This document shows, one piece after another, positions 1 through 7,851 of a stretch of DNA of 62,053 nucleotides. The position numbers were made by a program, and so were the translations under genes. Position 1 is the stretch's first letter; each line of letters begins with the position of its first letter. The notes beneath the pieces were generated by a model. It saw only the letters and a list, made by a program, of their open reading frames with translations, was not told the DNA's origin and did no database searches. The stretch is from an uncultured bacterium (lineage in GTDB: Bacteria > Bacillota > Clostridia > Oscillospirales > Acutalibacteraceae): NCBI GenBank assembly GCA_934875675.1, contig CAKXIK010000010.1:1-62053 (forward strand). The letters run 5' to 3'.

Positions 1-1319
1 GCATTTACCTGCGCACCGCTCTGGCAAACGCGCACATACAGCTTTTTAATCAGCTTGATCACCGGCGTGCATGCAACCAGCGCAATCAGAATAAAGAACA
101 GGTTATTTTTGAAGGTCAATTCCAGATCAACATCCGCAAAGGTATTGCCGTTGAGCCCGAAAAGACCCTTGAACAGCGTTCCCATCTGCGAAAGATCGGT
201 GTAATAGAAGATCATCCAGCCGATCACAATCAGGAACAGAAAATAAAAGTGGGAAAATATCCGATGCTTCTCCAAAAATTTTCCGATACAGTATTTTTCC
301 AGAACCAGAAAGATAAAGAAGTAGAGACCCCACATGACAAAGTTCCAGCTTGCACCGTGCCAAAGACCGGTGAGAAACCAAACGAGAAACAGGTTGAAAA
401 TATGGCGGGCCGGTTTGCATCGATTTCCTCCCAGCGGAATATAGAGATAATCGCGGAAAAAGCTGCCCAGCGACATATGCCATCTGCGCCAGAACTCTGT
501 GATTGACCCGGAAAGGTAAGGATAATTGAAGTTTTCGTGATAATGGAAGCCCACCATGCGCCCCATGCCGATTGCCATATCAGAATAGCCCGAAAAATCA
601 AAATAAATCTGCATGGAATACATAATGAGACCGAACCACGCACCCAAAACGGAAACACTTGACAGATTGGCATCCTTGAGATAGGTATCGGCAAGGAGCG
701 CACAGGTGTCGGCCAGGATCACCTTTTTCGCCAGACCAACCACAAAGCGGTCAATTCCCATCGAAATTTCCACCGGTGTGGTACGGCGATTGTCAATTTC
801 GTCGGCGATATGCTCATAACGCACAATCGGACCCGCGATCAGCTGATGGAACAGATTGATATAAAGCAGCAGCTTGAGTGGTTGACGCTGTGCTTTTACA
901 TCGCCGCGGTAAACATCAATCAAATAGGAAACGATCTGGAACGTATAGAACGAAATGCCGATCGGCAGACTGATGTCTGGCACCGGAATGGAGATGCCGA
1001 ACAGTCCGTTAATGCTATTGACCAAAAAGCCCGTATACTTGAACACTGCAAGCAATCCAAGCGCCAACACCAGAGAACCAATCAAACAAAGCTTGCTTGC
1101 CTTTGTACCGCGGAACTTTTCAATTCCCAGCGCAAAGAAATATTCCGCAAACACGGTACCGAGCATCAGGAACAGATAAACCGGCTCGCCCCATGCATAA
1201 AAAAACAGCGAAAATACGATTAGAACCGCGTTTCGCAGGTTTGTTGTCTTTGCGATCCAGTAAAACAGCATGCAAAGCGGAAAAAAGACATAGAGAAATT
1301 CCAGACTGGAAAAAACCAA
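1..1319 (-). CDS. MBOAT family O-acyltransferase (AlgI/DltB-like), partial at left edge
   Basis: This polytopic membrane protein belongs to the membrane-bound O-acyltransferase family, which moves acyl groups onto cell-surface polymers or exopolysaccharide. I translated the minus strand by hand; the frame is open to the window edge, so the C-terminus is missing. It begins MVFSS-like (VFSSLEFLYVFFPL), typical of AlgI homologues. It carries the family blocks FSGYSDMAIGMGRM, FWRRWHMSLGSFFRDYLYIPLGG and TGLWHGASWNF; the last holds the invariant histidine. I prefer the TTG at 1319 because it gives the usual N-terminus; an in-frame ATG at 1352 would add 11 residues. The partner gene (AlgX/DltD type) would lie outside the window, so the acceptor polymer is unknown. 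Confidence 0.88.
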   Translation of the reverse strand, partial: MVFSSLEFLYVFFPLCMLFYWIAKTTNLRNAVLIVFSLFFYAWGEPVYLFLMLGTVFAEYFFALGIEKFRGTKASKLCLIGSLVLALGLLAVFKYTGFLVNSINGLFGISIPVPDISLPIGISFYTFQIVSYLIDVYRGDVKAQRQPLKLLLYINLFHQLIAGPIVRYEHIADEIDNRRTTPVEISMGIDRFVVGLAKKVILADTCALLADTYLKDANLSSVSVLGAWFGLIMYSMQIYFDFSGYSDMAIGMGRMVGFHYHENFNYPYLSGSITEFWRRWHMSLGSFFRDYLYIPLGGNRCKPARHIFNLFLVWFLTGLWHGASWNFVMWGLYFFIFLVLEKYCIGKFLEKHRIFSHFYFLFLIVIGWMIFYYTDLSQMGTLFKGLFGLNGNTFADVDLELTFKNNLFFILIALVACTPVIKLIKKLYVRVCQSGAQVN

Positions 1320-1372
1320 GCATACCACCACTTTCTTTTTTTGACCATACATCCAGTATTTTTAACTACTTC

Positions 1373-1400
1373 ATTCTACCATATTCATTGCAATTTGCAA
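1373..1400 (-). promoter_or_regulatory. Promoter of the MBOAT gene
   Basis: On the minus strand TTGCAA (1395-1400) and TAGAAT (1373-1378) are separated by 16 bases, with a TGG just before the -10 (extended -10 type). It lies about 50 bases upstream of the gene start. Confidence 0.5.
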
Positions 1401-1569
1401 GCGAAAATAACCAAAAGAAAAGTTACAATTTTGTTACAATTGGTACCACTGTCATCGGCATCCTAAAACCGGCTATTTGCCATTAAGCAGCAAATTTCGT
1501 TAGAAAATTCGTCAATATTCCTCTTTTTCTCTGAATGTTTTCTTTACAAAATCTGACGATTGCACGCAG

Positions 1570-1598
1570 TTGCAATTTTAACTTAACGATGGTATAAT
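1570..1598 (+). promoter_or_regulatory. Promoter of degV
   Basis: TTGCAA (1570-1575) and a perfect TATAAT (1593-1598) are 17 bases apart. The predicted transcript has a 5' untranslated region of about 145 nt that includes the hairpin at 1657-1720. Confidence 0.65.
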
Positions 1599-1656
1599 AA
1601 TTTCAAAGTTTAGAAGTATTTATACAAGCTGTATTGATTCCCTGCCCAAATATAGG

Positions 1657-1720
1657 CCGGTCAAAAAGGTTCAAAATGCGGGTTGTTCCCCGCTGTTTTT
1701 GAATCATCGCCTTTTTCCGG
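1657..1720 (+). promoter_or_regulatory. Long imperfect hairpin in the degV 5' leader
   Basis: Four stem segments stack in register: CCGG (1657-1660) with 1717-1720, AAAAAGG (1663-1669) with 1710-1716, TTCAAAA (1670-1676) with 1697-1703, and GCGGG (1678-1682) with 1689-1693, closed by a short loop. It is not followed by a T-run, so it is not a simple terminator. The element ends 13 bases before the AAAGGATG ribosome binding site. I do not recognise it as a known riboswitch class. Confidence 0.45.
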
Positions 1721-1750
1721 TTACTTGAATATGAAAGGATGATGTAACAA

Positions 1751-2599
1751 ATGGCAAAGCCCATTCAAATCTGTGCAGACAGCACCTGTGATTTGCCGAA
1801 GGATCTCCTGGAAAAATACAATATTGACGTCTTTGCTCTGCCCGTTAATTTGGGGGACAAACCGTGTTTGGACGGCATTGATGTTCATCCGGATGATCTC
1901 TATGAATATTACAAACGTACCGGAAAGCTGACAACGACTTCTGCACCGTCACCAATGATGTGCGAAGAATGGTACCGTCCCTATGTTGAAAAAGGTTATG
2001 CGGTAATCCATTTCAGTATCAGTTCTGAAATGACGGTGACACACGCAAACCACAAAGCCGCTGCTGCTATGTTTGAGGATGTTTACCCTGTGGATTCCCG
2101 CTCGCTTTCTTCCGGCATGGGCCTGCTTGCCATTCATGCTGCAGAGATGGTTCAGGAAGGAAAAACCGTTGAAGAGATTCTTGCCGCTGTCAATGAGATG
2201 CGCAATCATCTTGAGGTCAGCTTTATTCTTGACCAGTTGGAATACATGTGGAAAGGCGGCCGCTGCTCCGGTGTTGCTGCTTTGGGTGCAAATGTTCTCA
2301 AACTCAAACCCTGCATTGAAGTTCGCGATGCAAAAATGGGCGTTACAAAAAAATACCGCGGAAATCTCTCTGCAGTTCATATGCAGTTTTTAGAGGATAA
2401 GCTCAAGGATCGAACTGACCTTGATTTACACACCATCTTTATTACGCATTCTAAAATTGATTCTTCCTACATTGATGCTGTTGTTAATAAAATTCGCGAA
2501 CTGCAGCCATTTGTGAACGTAATCCCAACCGACGCAAGCTGTTCCGTCTGCAACCACTGCGGCCCGAACACGGTTGGAATCATCTATATGACCAAATAA
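1751..2599 (+). CDS. DegV family fatty-acid-binding protein
   Basis: DegV/FakB proteins hold a fatty acid in a two-domain fold and, in characterised members, present it to a fatty-acid kinase for phospholipid synthesis. The 282-residue length is normal. Seen here: the N-terminal STCDLPKDLLEKYNI, the TTSAPSP lipid-head loop near residue 65, DSRSLSSGMGLL near residue 115 and the C-terminal HCGPNTVGIIY. The start is supported by AAAGGATGATG about 8 bases upstream. It is followed by a strong terminator and then by two phospholipid genes, which fits a role in lipid supply. No FakA partner is in the window, so kinase coupling is inference. Confidence 0.9.
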   Translation: MAKPIQICADSTCDLPKDLLEKYNIDVFALPVNLGDKPCLDGIDVHPDDLYEYYKRTGKLTTTSAPSPMMCEEWYRPYVEKGYAVIHFSISSEMTVTHANHKAAAAMFEDVYPVDSRSLSSGMGLLAIHAAEMVQEGKTVEEILAAVNEMRNHLEVSFILDQLEYMWKGGRCSGVAALGANVLKLKPCIEVRDAKMGVTKKYRGNLSAVHMQFLEDKLKDRTDLDLHTIFITHSKIDSSYIDAVVNKIRELQPFVNVIPTDASCSVCNHCGPNTVGIIYMTK

Positions 2600-2613
2600 T
2601 TTCGTACCGATGA

Positions 2614-2656
2614 ACTGCCGCTGTTCTTATCAAAAGAGAACAGCGGCAGTTTTTTC
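2614..2656 (+). terminator. Rho-independent terminator after degV
   Basis: A 14-bp perfect stem (ACTGCCGCTGTTCT, 2614-2627, with 2637-2650) is followed directly by six T residues. Confidence 0.9.
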
Positions 2657-2789
2657 GTTCACAATTTGTTGCTTTATTTTATCTTAAAACATAGTATGAT
2701 AGGGAAAAAGGTCAAAAACGAACGTTTGATGCAATTTTAAATTAAGCGGCATCGCGGTTAGTCATGACACAGAAGGGAGCGATTCCGGG

Positions 2790-3380
2790 ATGAAACACAT
2801 TCCGGTCAAAGACTGGTTTACAATTCCAAATATGATGGGGTATTTTCGTATTCTGCTGATTCCTTTGTTTGTGTGGCTTTACTGCACTGCACAAACTACA
2901 ACACAAATTTATCTTGCCGCTGCTGTGGTGGGAATTTCAGGTCTCACCGATCTGTTTGATGGATGGGTGGCACGCCGGTTTGATCAGATTACCGAACTTG
3001 GAAAATTTCTTGATCCGCTGGCAGATAAGCTGACACAAGGAGCACTGGTAGTCTGCCTGAGCAGTCGTTGGCCGTGGATGCTGCTGCCGGTCGGACTTTT
3101 TGTTCTCAAAGAAGGCATGATGGCGGTGATGGGTTTGATCCTGCTGCAGCGTAACTGTAAACTTGACGGAGCAATGTGGTTTGGAAAACTTTGTACCGCT
3201 GTGTTGTACATCGTAATGTTTGCACTGCTGCTCATGCCGGCAATGCCGCTGTGGATTGCAAACACACTGATCGGAATCTGCTCTGCCGTAATGCTGTTAA
3301 CAATGGTTTTGTATATTCCTGTTTTCGCAGGCATGTGGAAAAACACAAAAAATTCATCCCGAAAGGATGATGCAGAATGA
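2790..3380 (+). CDS. pgsA: CDP-alcohol phosphatidyltransferase (PgsA-like)
   Basis: This integral membrane enzyme transfers the phosphatidyl group from CDP-diacylglycerol to a small alcohol, probably glycerol-3-phosphate, giving phosphatidylglycerol phosphate. The signature DGxxAR(x8)GxxxDxxxD is present as DGWVARRFDQITELGKFLDPLADK around residues 57-80. Several hydrophobic segments follow. At 196 residues it is a normal size for the family. An AAGGGAG site lies about 10 bases upstream of the ATG. It overlaps the cardiolipin synthase gene by 4 bases (ATGA), so the two are translationally coupled and form a phosphatidylglycerol to cardiolipin unit. The exact acceptor alcohol cannot be read from sequence. 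Confidence 0.88.
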   Translation: MKHIPVKDWFTIPNMMGYFRILLIPLFVWLYCTAQTTTQIYLAAAVVGISGLTDLFDGWVARRFDQITELGKFLDPLADKLTQGALVVCLSSRWPWMLLPVGLFVLKEGMMAVMGLILLQRNCKLDGAMWFGKLCTAVLYIVMFALLLMPAMPLWIANTLIGICSAVMLLTMVLYIPVFAGMWKNTKNSSRKDDAE

Positions 3381-4786
3381 GTCCTTTCTGGATGCTTCTC
3401 TATTTGGTGTTAGTTCTGGGTGTGATCTTTCTGGAACGCAAAAACCCGCAGGAAGCCTTGTTGTGGGTGCTGGTACTTCTCTGCATCCCTTACGTTGGCG
3501 CTCTGCTTTATCTGGTTTTCGGCAGCACAATCATGCTCAAAATTAGTGATTTGGTTCGCAGACGCCGCATGGCAGGGCTGAACCGGCGCAGTGCAATGGA
3601 CGAATTCTCCTTTCCGGCGGAAGATCAACCAGGGCTTTCTGAAAGCGACGCACAGGTGATCCGATTTAATTACAATTATAATGGCAGCCCTCTGACGCGC
3701 TGCAGGAATGCAGAATTTCTAACAAGCGGCGCTGCACATTATGAACGTCTCTTTGCCGACATTGCCTCTGCCAAAGAAAGTATTCACATGGAGTTTTATA
3801 CCATTCACAACGACCGAATCGGCAATGCGCTGGTACAGGCGCTTGCAAAAAAAGCTGCCGCAGGAGTTGAGGTCTGGGTGATGTGCGACTACATGGCAAA
3901 CATCTCATCCACGGCAAAAATGTTTCTTCCCCTGACCAGCGCCGGCGGAATTGTACGCAAGCTCAAGCCATGGCTGACTCATTTCCGCAGTCATCGCAAA
4001 ATCGTCTCGATTGATGGACGGATCGGATACATCGGCGGCATGAACATCGGGCAGCAATATGCAAACTTCCATGAAAAGAAAAAGCCCTGGCGGGATACAC
4101 AGGTTCGCCTGACCGGCAGCTGCACGGCAATTCTGGAAAACTGGTTTCTTGCCGATTGGGTATGCGCCGTGCAAAGCCGCAAGCTCCCCGCAATGTATGA
4201 TGCGTTGCATCAGGCCGGGGAACGCCCACAAATGGGTGGGGAATCCTGGTGTCAGTTTGTTGCAGGCGGTGCGGAAAATGATAAGGAAGCCGTTAAAATG
4301 TGCTATCTGAGCATGATTCGCAGTGCAAAGCATACCATTCGAATTCAGTCACCGTATTTTGTGCCGGATGAATCGATTCTGGACGCGCTCAAAACGGCTG
4401 CTGCCAGCGGCGTACACATCGCATTGATGATTCCCGGAATTGAAGCAAGCTTTTTTCTCGATCCTGTTACACGTTATTACAGCGGTCAGCTTTTGGAGTA
4501 TGGTGCCGAGGTTTTGCGCTACCGTGGGTATGTTCACGCCAAAACAATGACCATCGATGACGAGCTCTGCTGCATCGGTTCTGTAAATATGGACATTCGC
4601 AGTCTGCGGATTGATGACGAAATCTGCGGTGTATTTTATGATAACAAACTGGTTGAACAATACATCAATCTGTTTAACGAAGATTGCACACACTGCGACC
4701 CCTATTTGTTTGAAGAATACGCCTCCCGCTCTGTTGGAAAACGAGCTGCAGAATCGTTTTTTCTCCTATTTGCTCCGTTGATGTAA
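3377..4786 (+). CDS. cls: Cardiolipin synthase (phospholipase D superfamily)
   Basis: It condenses two phosphatidylglycerols into cardiolipin at the membrane. Two N-terminal membrane helices lie in residues 5-20 and 28-48 and are separated by the usual ERKNPQ loop. Both catalytic HKD motifs are intact: H206-R-K208 with D213 (HRKIVSID) and, in the C-terminal half, HAKTMTIDD followed by GSVNMD. The length of 469 residues is typical. AAAGGATGATG inside the end of pgsA serves as ribosome binding site, and the 4-base overlap suggests coupling. The gene ends just before the shared terminator at 4791-4894. Confidence 0.93.
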   Translation: MSPFWMLLYLVLVLGVIFLERKNPQEALLWVLVLLCIPYVGALLYLVFGSTIMLKISDLVRRRRMAGLNRRSAMDEFSFPAEDQPGLSESDAQVIRFNYNYNGSPLTRCRNAEFLTSGAAHYERLFADIASAKESIHMEFYTIHNDRIGNALVQALAKKAAAGVEVWVMCDYMANISSTAKMFLPLTSAGGIVRKLKPWLTHFRSHRKIVSIDGRIGYIGGMNIGQQYANFHEKKKPWRDTQVRLTGSCTAILENWFLADWVCAVQSRKLPAMYDALHQAGERPQMGGESWCQFVAGGAENDKEAVKMCYLSMIRSAKHTIRIQSPYFVPDESILDALKTAAASGVHIALMIPGIEASFFLDPVTRYYSGQLLEYGAEVLRYRGYVHAKTMTIDDELCCIGSVNMDIRSLRIDDEICGVFYDNKLVEQYINLFNEDCTHCDPYLFEEYASRSVGKRAAESFFLLFAPLM

Positions 4787-4790
4787 AACA

Positions 4791-4894
4791 AAAAAATCCC
4801 TGTGCGGGCAATCCATTTTGATATGTACCCCCTATACTGGACACACAGTATAGGGGGTACATATCATTTTCAGGTTGCCCGCGCAGGGATTTTT
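4791..4894. terminator. Bidirectional terminator between cls and the SGNH hydrolase gene, with a palindrome in its loop
   Basis: The outer stem pairs AAAAATCCCTGTGCGGGCAA (4792-4811) with 4875-4894 with only one G-T pair, and has A/T tracts on both sides, so it can stop transcription from both convergent genes. Its loop is unusually large because it contains the perfect palindrome at 4820-4865. Confidence 0.8.
4820..4865. repeat. 46-bp perfect palindrome flanked by ATTTT direct repeats (putative miniature mobile element)
   Basis: GATATGTACCCCCTATACTG (4820-4839) is perfectly inverted at 4846-4865 around a 6-base spacer. ATTTT occurs immediately on both sides (4815-4819 and 4866-4870) and does not take part in the pairing, as expected of a 5-bp target duplication. 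Removing the palindrome and one ATTTT leaves an ordinary 12-base terminator loop. The TGTACCCCC end resembles IS-type terminal repeats from memory only; that link is inference. Confidence 0.55.
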
Positions 4895-4911
4895 GCTAAA
4901 ATACAATAGAT

Positions 4912-5571
4912 TCAGATTACTTGACGGTCAAAGCCGACCGTGCGCAGAAACGCACGTGTAATAATCAGGCTGCCGATCCAGCCCGGATGCACACGATCCC
5001 ACGTGATGTACGACGAATGGCGGTACTGCAGATAATCGTCAAACTCTTTCTGCAGGTCAATGCAGCAAAGTCCTCTCTCCTTTGCAACCTCTTGCATAAT
5101 CGCTCTGTATTCATCCATGCGGGCGCGCATCCTATCCTCACGGCATGGTTCCATGTAATATGGTGTCATCAGAATCAGTTCTTTAACTTTGGGCAGCGCA
5201 GAATCAATCATCTGAACCAGATTTTCCCGATATTCTTCCGGCTGCACATGCTGATTTCTGCATGCCGGAGAATCAAATTGACGCCAGACGTCGTTAAAGC
5301 CGATGCACATCACCAAATAATCAGGTTCCAAATCGAGCACTTCGGTCTGCCAGCGTTCACGAAGATCTCGTGAGGTGTTGCCGCTGGTTCCCGTATTGCA
5401 GACATGCAGCAGTAATTCCGGATAACATACGTTAAGCATTGTATCAATGGAACGCACATATCCATTGCCGACCCCTTCCCACAAACCTTCTCCAATGGGT
5501 CGTCCGCGTCCGGAATCGGTCACAGAGTCTCCGGTAAAAAGTATCTTGTCCCCATCATGAAATTTCAGCAT
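4912..5571 (-). CDS. SGNH/GDSL family hydrolase
   Basis: This is a serine esterase/lipase-fold enzyme, probably acting on acyl or acetyl esters of carbohydrates. The four blocks are visible: GDSVTD with the nucleophilic serine near residue 16, the glycine of GTSGNTSRDL, the GFNDVWR asparagine block, and DRVHPGWIG with the Asp-His pair near the C-terminus. There is no signal peptide, so it is probably cytoplasmic. At 219 residues it is a complete small SGNH protein. A GGGGGT site precedes the ATG and a TTGCAG/TATGAT promoter lies just upstream. The substrate is not known. Confidence 0.85.
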   Translation of the reverse strand: MLKFHDGDKILFTGDSVTDSGRGRPIGEGLWEGVGNGYVRSIDTMLNVCYPELLLHVCNTGTSGNTSRDLRERWQTEVLDLEPDYLVMCIGFNDVWRQFDSPACRNQHVQPEEYRENLVQMIDSALPKVKELILMTPYYMEPCREDRMRARMDEYRAIMQEVAKERGLCCIDLQKEFDDYLQYRHSSYITWDRVHPGWIGSLIITRAFLRTVGFDRQVI

Positions 5572-5603
5572 AAAAATACCCCCTACGTGTAATTCTTCTT
5601 ATC

Positions 5604-5632
5604 ATCATAGTCAAAAGTGGAAAAAACTGCAA
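5604..5632 (-). promoter_or_regulatory. Promoter of the SGNH hydrolase gene
   Basis: On the minus strand TTGCAG (5627-5632) and TATGAT (5604-5609) are 17 bases apart, about 30 bases upstream of the start codon. Confidence 0.5.
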
Positions 5633-5651
5633 GACCCTGGCAAAAAATAAT

Positions 5652-6503
5652 TTATTTTTTGCTCAATACCACTGTCACAATTTCTGGTCGGTTGAATACC
5701 CTGACCGGGATAACGCTATTGCCAAGGCCTCGGCTGACAATCATTGTTGTTTGCCCGCCGGAATATTGCCCCGCAGTGTATTTTGGGAAAAGTCCCTGCC
5801 CCGGTGCAATAAATCCAATATTTATCAACGGAAGCCGGAACTGTCCTCCATGGGCGTGGCCGCACAAAACCAGATCAACACCTGCGACGGTGTAACGATC
5901 TAAAAACTGAGGCTCATGTGCCAGTAAAATCTGCAAAAAATCATGAGGAAGTTGTGATGTAATCGTCTGCAGTGTACTGTTTGCCAGATGTGTATCGTCT
6001 ATTCCGATCAGGTAAAATGGTGATTTCCCGACCGAAATTGCAACCGATTCATTTTGGAGCGTCACAACCCCATATTGCTGCAAGCCGTTTTGCAGCTCTG
6101 CCGTGTCTTCATCTGAAAGGAATTTCTCATGATTTCCCGTCACAAAATAAACGGGTGCGATCTGAACCGCGCCGCGCACAAACTCCAGTGCAGTGGTCAC
6201 ATCGGTCTTGTGGCAATCCACCAGATCACCGGTAATTACGATCAAATCCGGCTGCTGCGTGGAGATCGCCTGAAGCAACCGGCTGCTTCCTTTTCCGAAC
6301 TCCTTAGAGTGCAAGTCAGAAACCTGCACAATTCTTGTACCATCCATTTCCTGCGTTATTTTGGAGTTCTGATATGTAACGACTGATACCATCAAGCTGT
6401 TGTTTTGCCACAAACAAAACAGAATAATCAATCCCAGCAATACCGTACAGACTACATAAGGTCTGATCTTTTGCTTGTTCCATTTCAAGCAATTACGCTT
6501 CAT
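5652..6503 (-). CDS. Membrane-anchored metallophosphoesterase (YkuE/YaeI-like)
   Basis: This calcineurin-like phosphoesterase is tethered by one N-terminal membrane helix (PYVVCTVLLGLIILFCLW) with the catalytic domain probably outside. Metal-binding motifs in order: VSDLHS, TGDLVD, TGNHE, the histidine of LLAHEPQ, and CGHAHGGQ. Characterised relatives include UDP-2,3-diacylglucosamine hydrolases and lipid-carrier phosphatases, but the substrate is open. I choose the ATG at 6503 because GGGGAGGT (6511-6518) lies at the right distance; an in-frame GTG at 6530 lies upstream of that site. It is divergent from the HAD gene. Confidence 0.87.
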   Translation of the reverse strand: MKRNCLKWNKQKIRPYVVCTVLLGLIILFCLWQNNSLMVSVVTYQNSKITQEMDGTRIVQVSDLHSKEFGKGSSRLLQAISTQQPDLIVITGDLVDCHKTDVTTALEFVRGAVQIAPVYFVTGNHEKFLSDEDTAELQNGLQQYGVVTLQNESVAISVGKSPFYLIGIDDTHLANSTLQTITSQLPHDFLQILLAHEPQFLDRYTVAGVDLVLCGHAHGGQFRLPLINIGFIAPGQGLFPKYTAGQYSGGQTTMIVSRGLGNSVIPVRVFNRPEIVTVVLSKK

Positions 6504-6624
6504 ATCGCATACCTCCCCGGCAATTTTCACCGCTTGCTCTTCAAAAAAGAAAGCGTATTCCTTTTCTTTTGTTTGAAAATCCAGTATACTTAATAAAATA
6601 TAAGATAGAGAAAGGATGCTGAAC

Positions 6625-7278
6625 TTGATCCGTGCAGTTATTTTCGATATGGATGGACTGATGTTCGATACGGAACGTATTTCAAAAACAGCTTGGGGGA
6701 TTGCGGGAAAAGAGTGTGGAATTGATAATGGTGAAGAACTGATCTATTCCGCGCTGGGACGGAGCCGCGCCGAAATCAGCGTCATGTTGCGGCAAACCTG
6801 CGGTGAGGAATTTCCTTGCGAACGTTTCTTGAATCGCAGAGTAGAAATCATGGATACTATCATTGCAAAGGATGGGCTTCCGGTAAAACCCGGGCTTTAT
6901 GCGCTGCTTGATTTTTTGGAAGAAAACGGCTACCGCAAATCCGTTGCAACCTCTACACGGCGCGGACATGCAATGCAATATTTTGAAATGGCAAACATTG
7001 CAACCCGGTTTGATGCCATCGCAACCGGCGATATGGTAACAAGGGGAAAGCCATTCCCTGATGTTTTTCTGAAATCGTGTGAGCTATTGGGCGAAGCACC
7101 GGAAAACTGTCTGGCTCTTGAAGATTCCCTCAATGGAATTCGGGCTGCCGCAAATGGCAAGCTGCAGCCGTTTATGGTGCCGGATCTGGTACCGCCTGAT
7201 CAAGCCACCCTGGCGCTGCTCTGCGGCAAAGGAACCTCTCTGCTGGACGTAATCTCGTTTTTGCAGCAGCAACAGTAA
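6625..7278 (+). CDS. HAD-superfamily phosphatase, beta-phosphoglucomutase-like
   Basis: This is a small-molecule phosphatase or phosphomutase of HAD subfamily IA. Motif I is FDMDGLMFDTE, with both aspartates near the N-terminus. The cap domain follows, then VATSTRRG (motif II) and GKPFPDVFL plus ALEDSLNGIRAA (motifs III and IV). It is about 217 residues long. The TTG at 6625 is preferred: AAAGGA at 6611-6616 is 8 bases from it, whereas the ATG at 6616 overlaps that same site. The gene is monocistronic and converges on the thioesterase gene. The substrate cannot be assigned from sequence. Confidence 0.87.
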   Translation: MIRAVIFDMDGLMFDTERISKTAWGIAGKECGIDNGEELIYSALGRSRAEISVMLRQTCGEEFPCERFLNRRVEIMDTIIAKDGLPVKPGLYALLDFLEENGYRKSVATSTRRGHAMQYFEMANIATRFDAIATGDMVTRGKPFPDVFLKSCELLGEAPENCLALEDSLNGIRAAANGKLQPFMVPDLVPPDQATLALLCGKGTSLLDVISFLQQQQ

Positions 7279-7319
7279 AATTCACCGTATCGCGGGCTTC
7301 CCACCGCAAGCTTGCCAAG

Positions 7320-7793
7320 TCAGTATTTTTCTACGCGACGCTGTTTGCGCAGTTCACTGCGTTTTTGCCCTGCCTGCCAAAGACGTTCATCCTCTTCCGT
7401 TTCCAGAATCACTCTGGGAACCTCAACCGGACGCTCCTGTTCATCCAGCGCAACCAAAACAAGGTATGCCGTATTAATTAATCTGCGGCTGCCGTCAAGC
7501 TCTTCCACATAAGAGCGCACACAAACCTCCATGGAAGTTCTGCCCACCCATGTCAGTCTGCCGCAAAGCAAAATGGTATCATTGGCATGTGCCGGAGCAC
7601 GAAACTCCAGCGAATCCACTACTGCTGTGGTAACATTGCACCCGGAATGTCGGCGTCCCACCACAACGGCAACCACGTCAATCCACTCCATCAGCTTGCC
7701 GCCAAACAGCCGACCGAACCCATTCAGATTTGCCTGTGAAAGCACCTGTACCTGCTCCGTATAAGAATCCTGGGGATATTTTTCTCTGAGCAT
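7320..7793 (-). CDS. Acyl-CoA thioesterase (hotdog fold, YciA/BFIT-like)
   Basis: It hydrolyses acyl-CoA to free fatty acid and CoA in the cytoplasm. The single hotdog domain has the family blocks NLNGFGRLFGGKLMEWID (residues about 23-40, with the catalytic aspartate region) and VVDSLEFRAPAHANDTILLCGRL. A basic, Arg/Lys-rich tail closes the 157-residue protein. The ATG is preceded by AGAGGC at 8 bases. Chain-length preference is unknown. The gene sits 58 bases downstream of the AI-2E family gene start side only by orientation; no operon partner is clear. Confidence 0.85.
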   Translation of the reverse strand: MLREKYPQDSYTEQVQVLSQANLNGFGRLFGGKLMEWIDVVAVVVGRRHSGCNVTTAVVDSLEFRAPAHANDTILLCGRLTWVGRTSMEVCVRSYVEELDGSRRLINTAYLVLVALDEQERPVEVPRVILETEEDERLWQAGQKRSELRKQRRVEKY

Positions 7794-7851
7794 TGACTTT
7801 TGCCTCTTTTCCGTTATGCCTGTAAACCGCAGGACTGCCTAAAAAGCAGAA

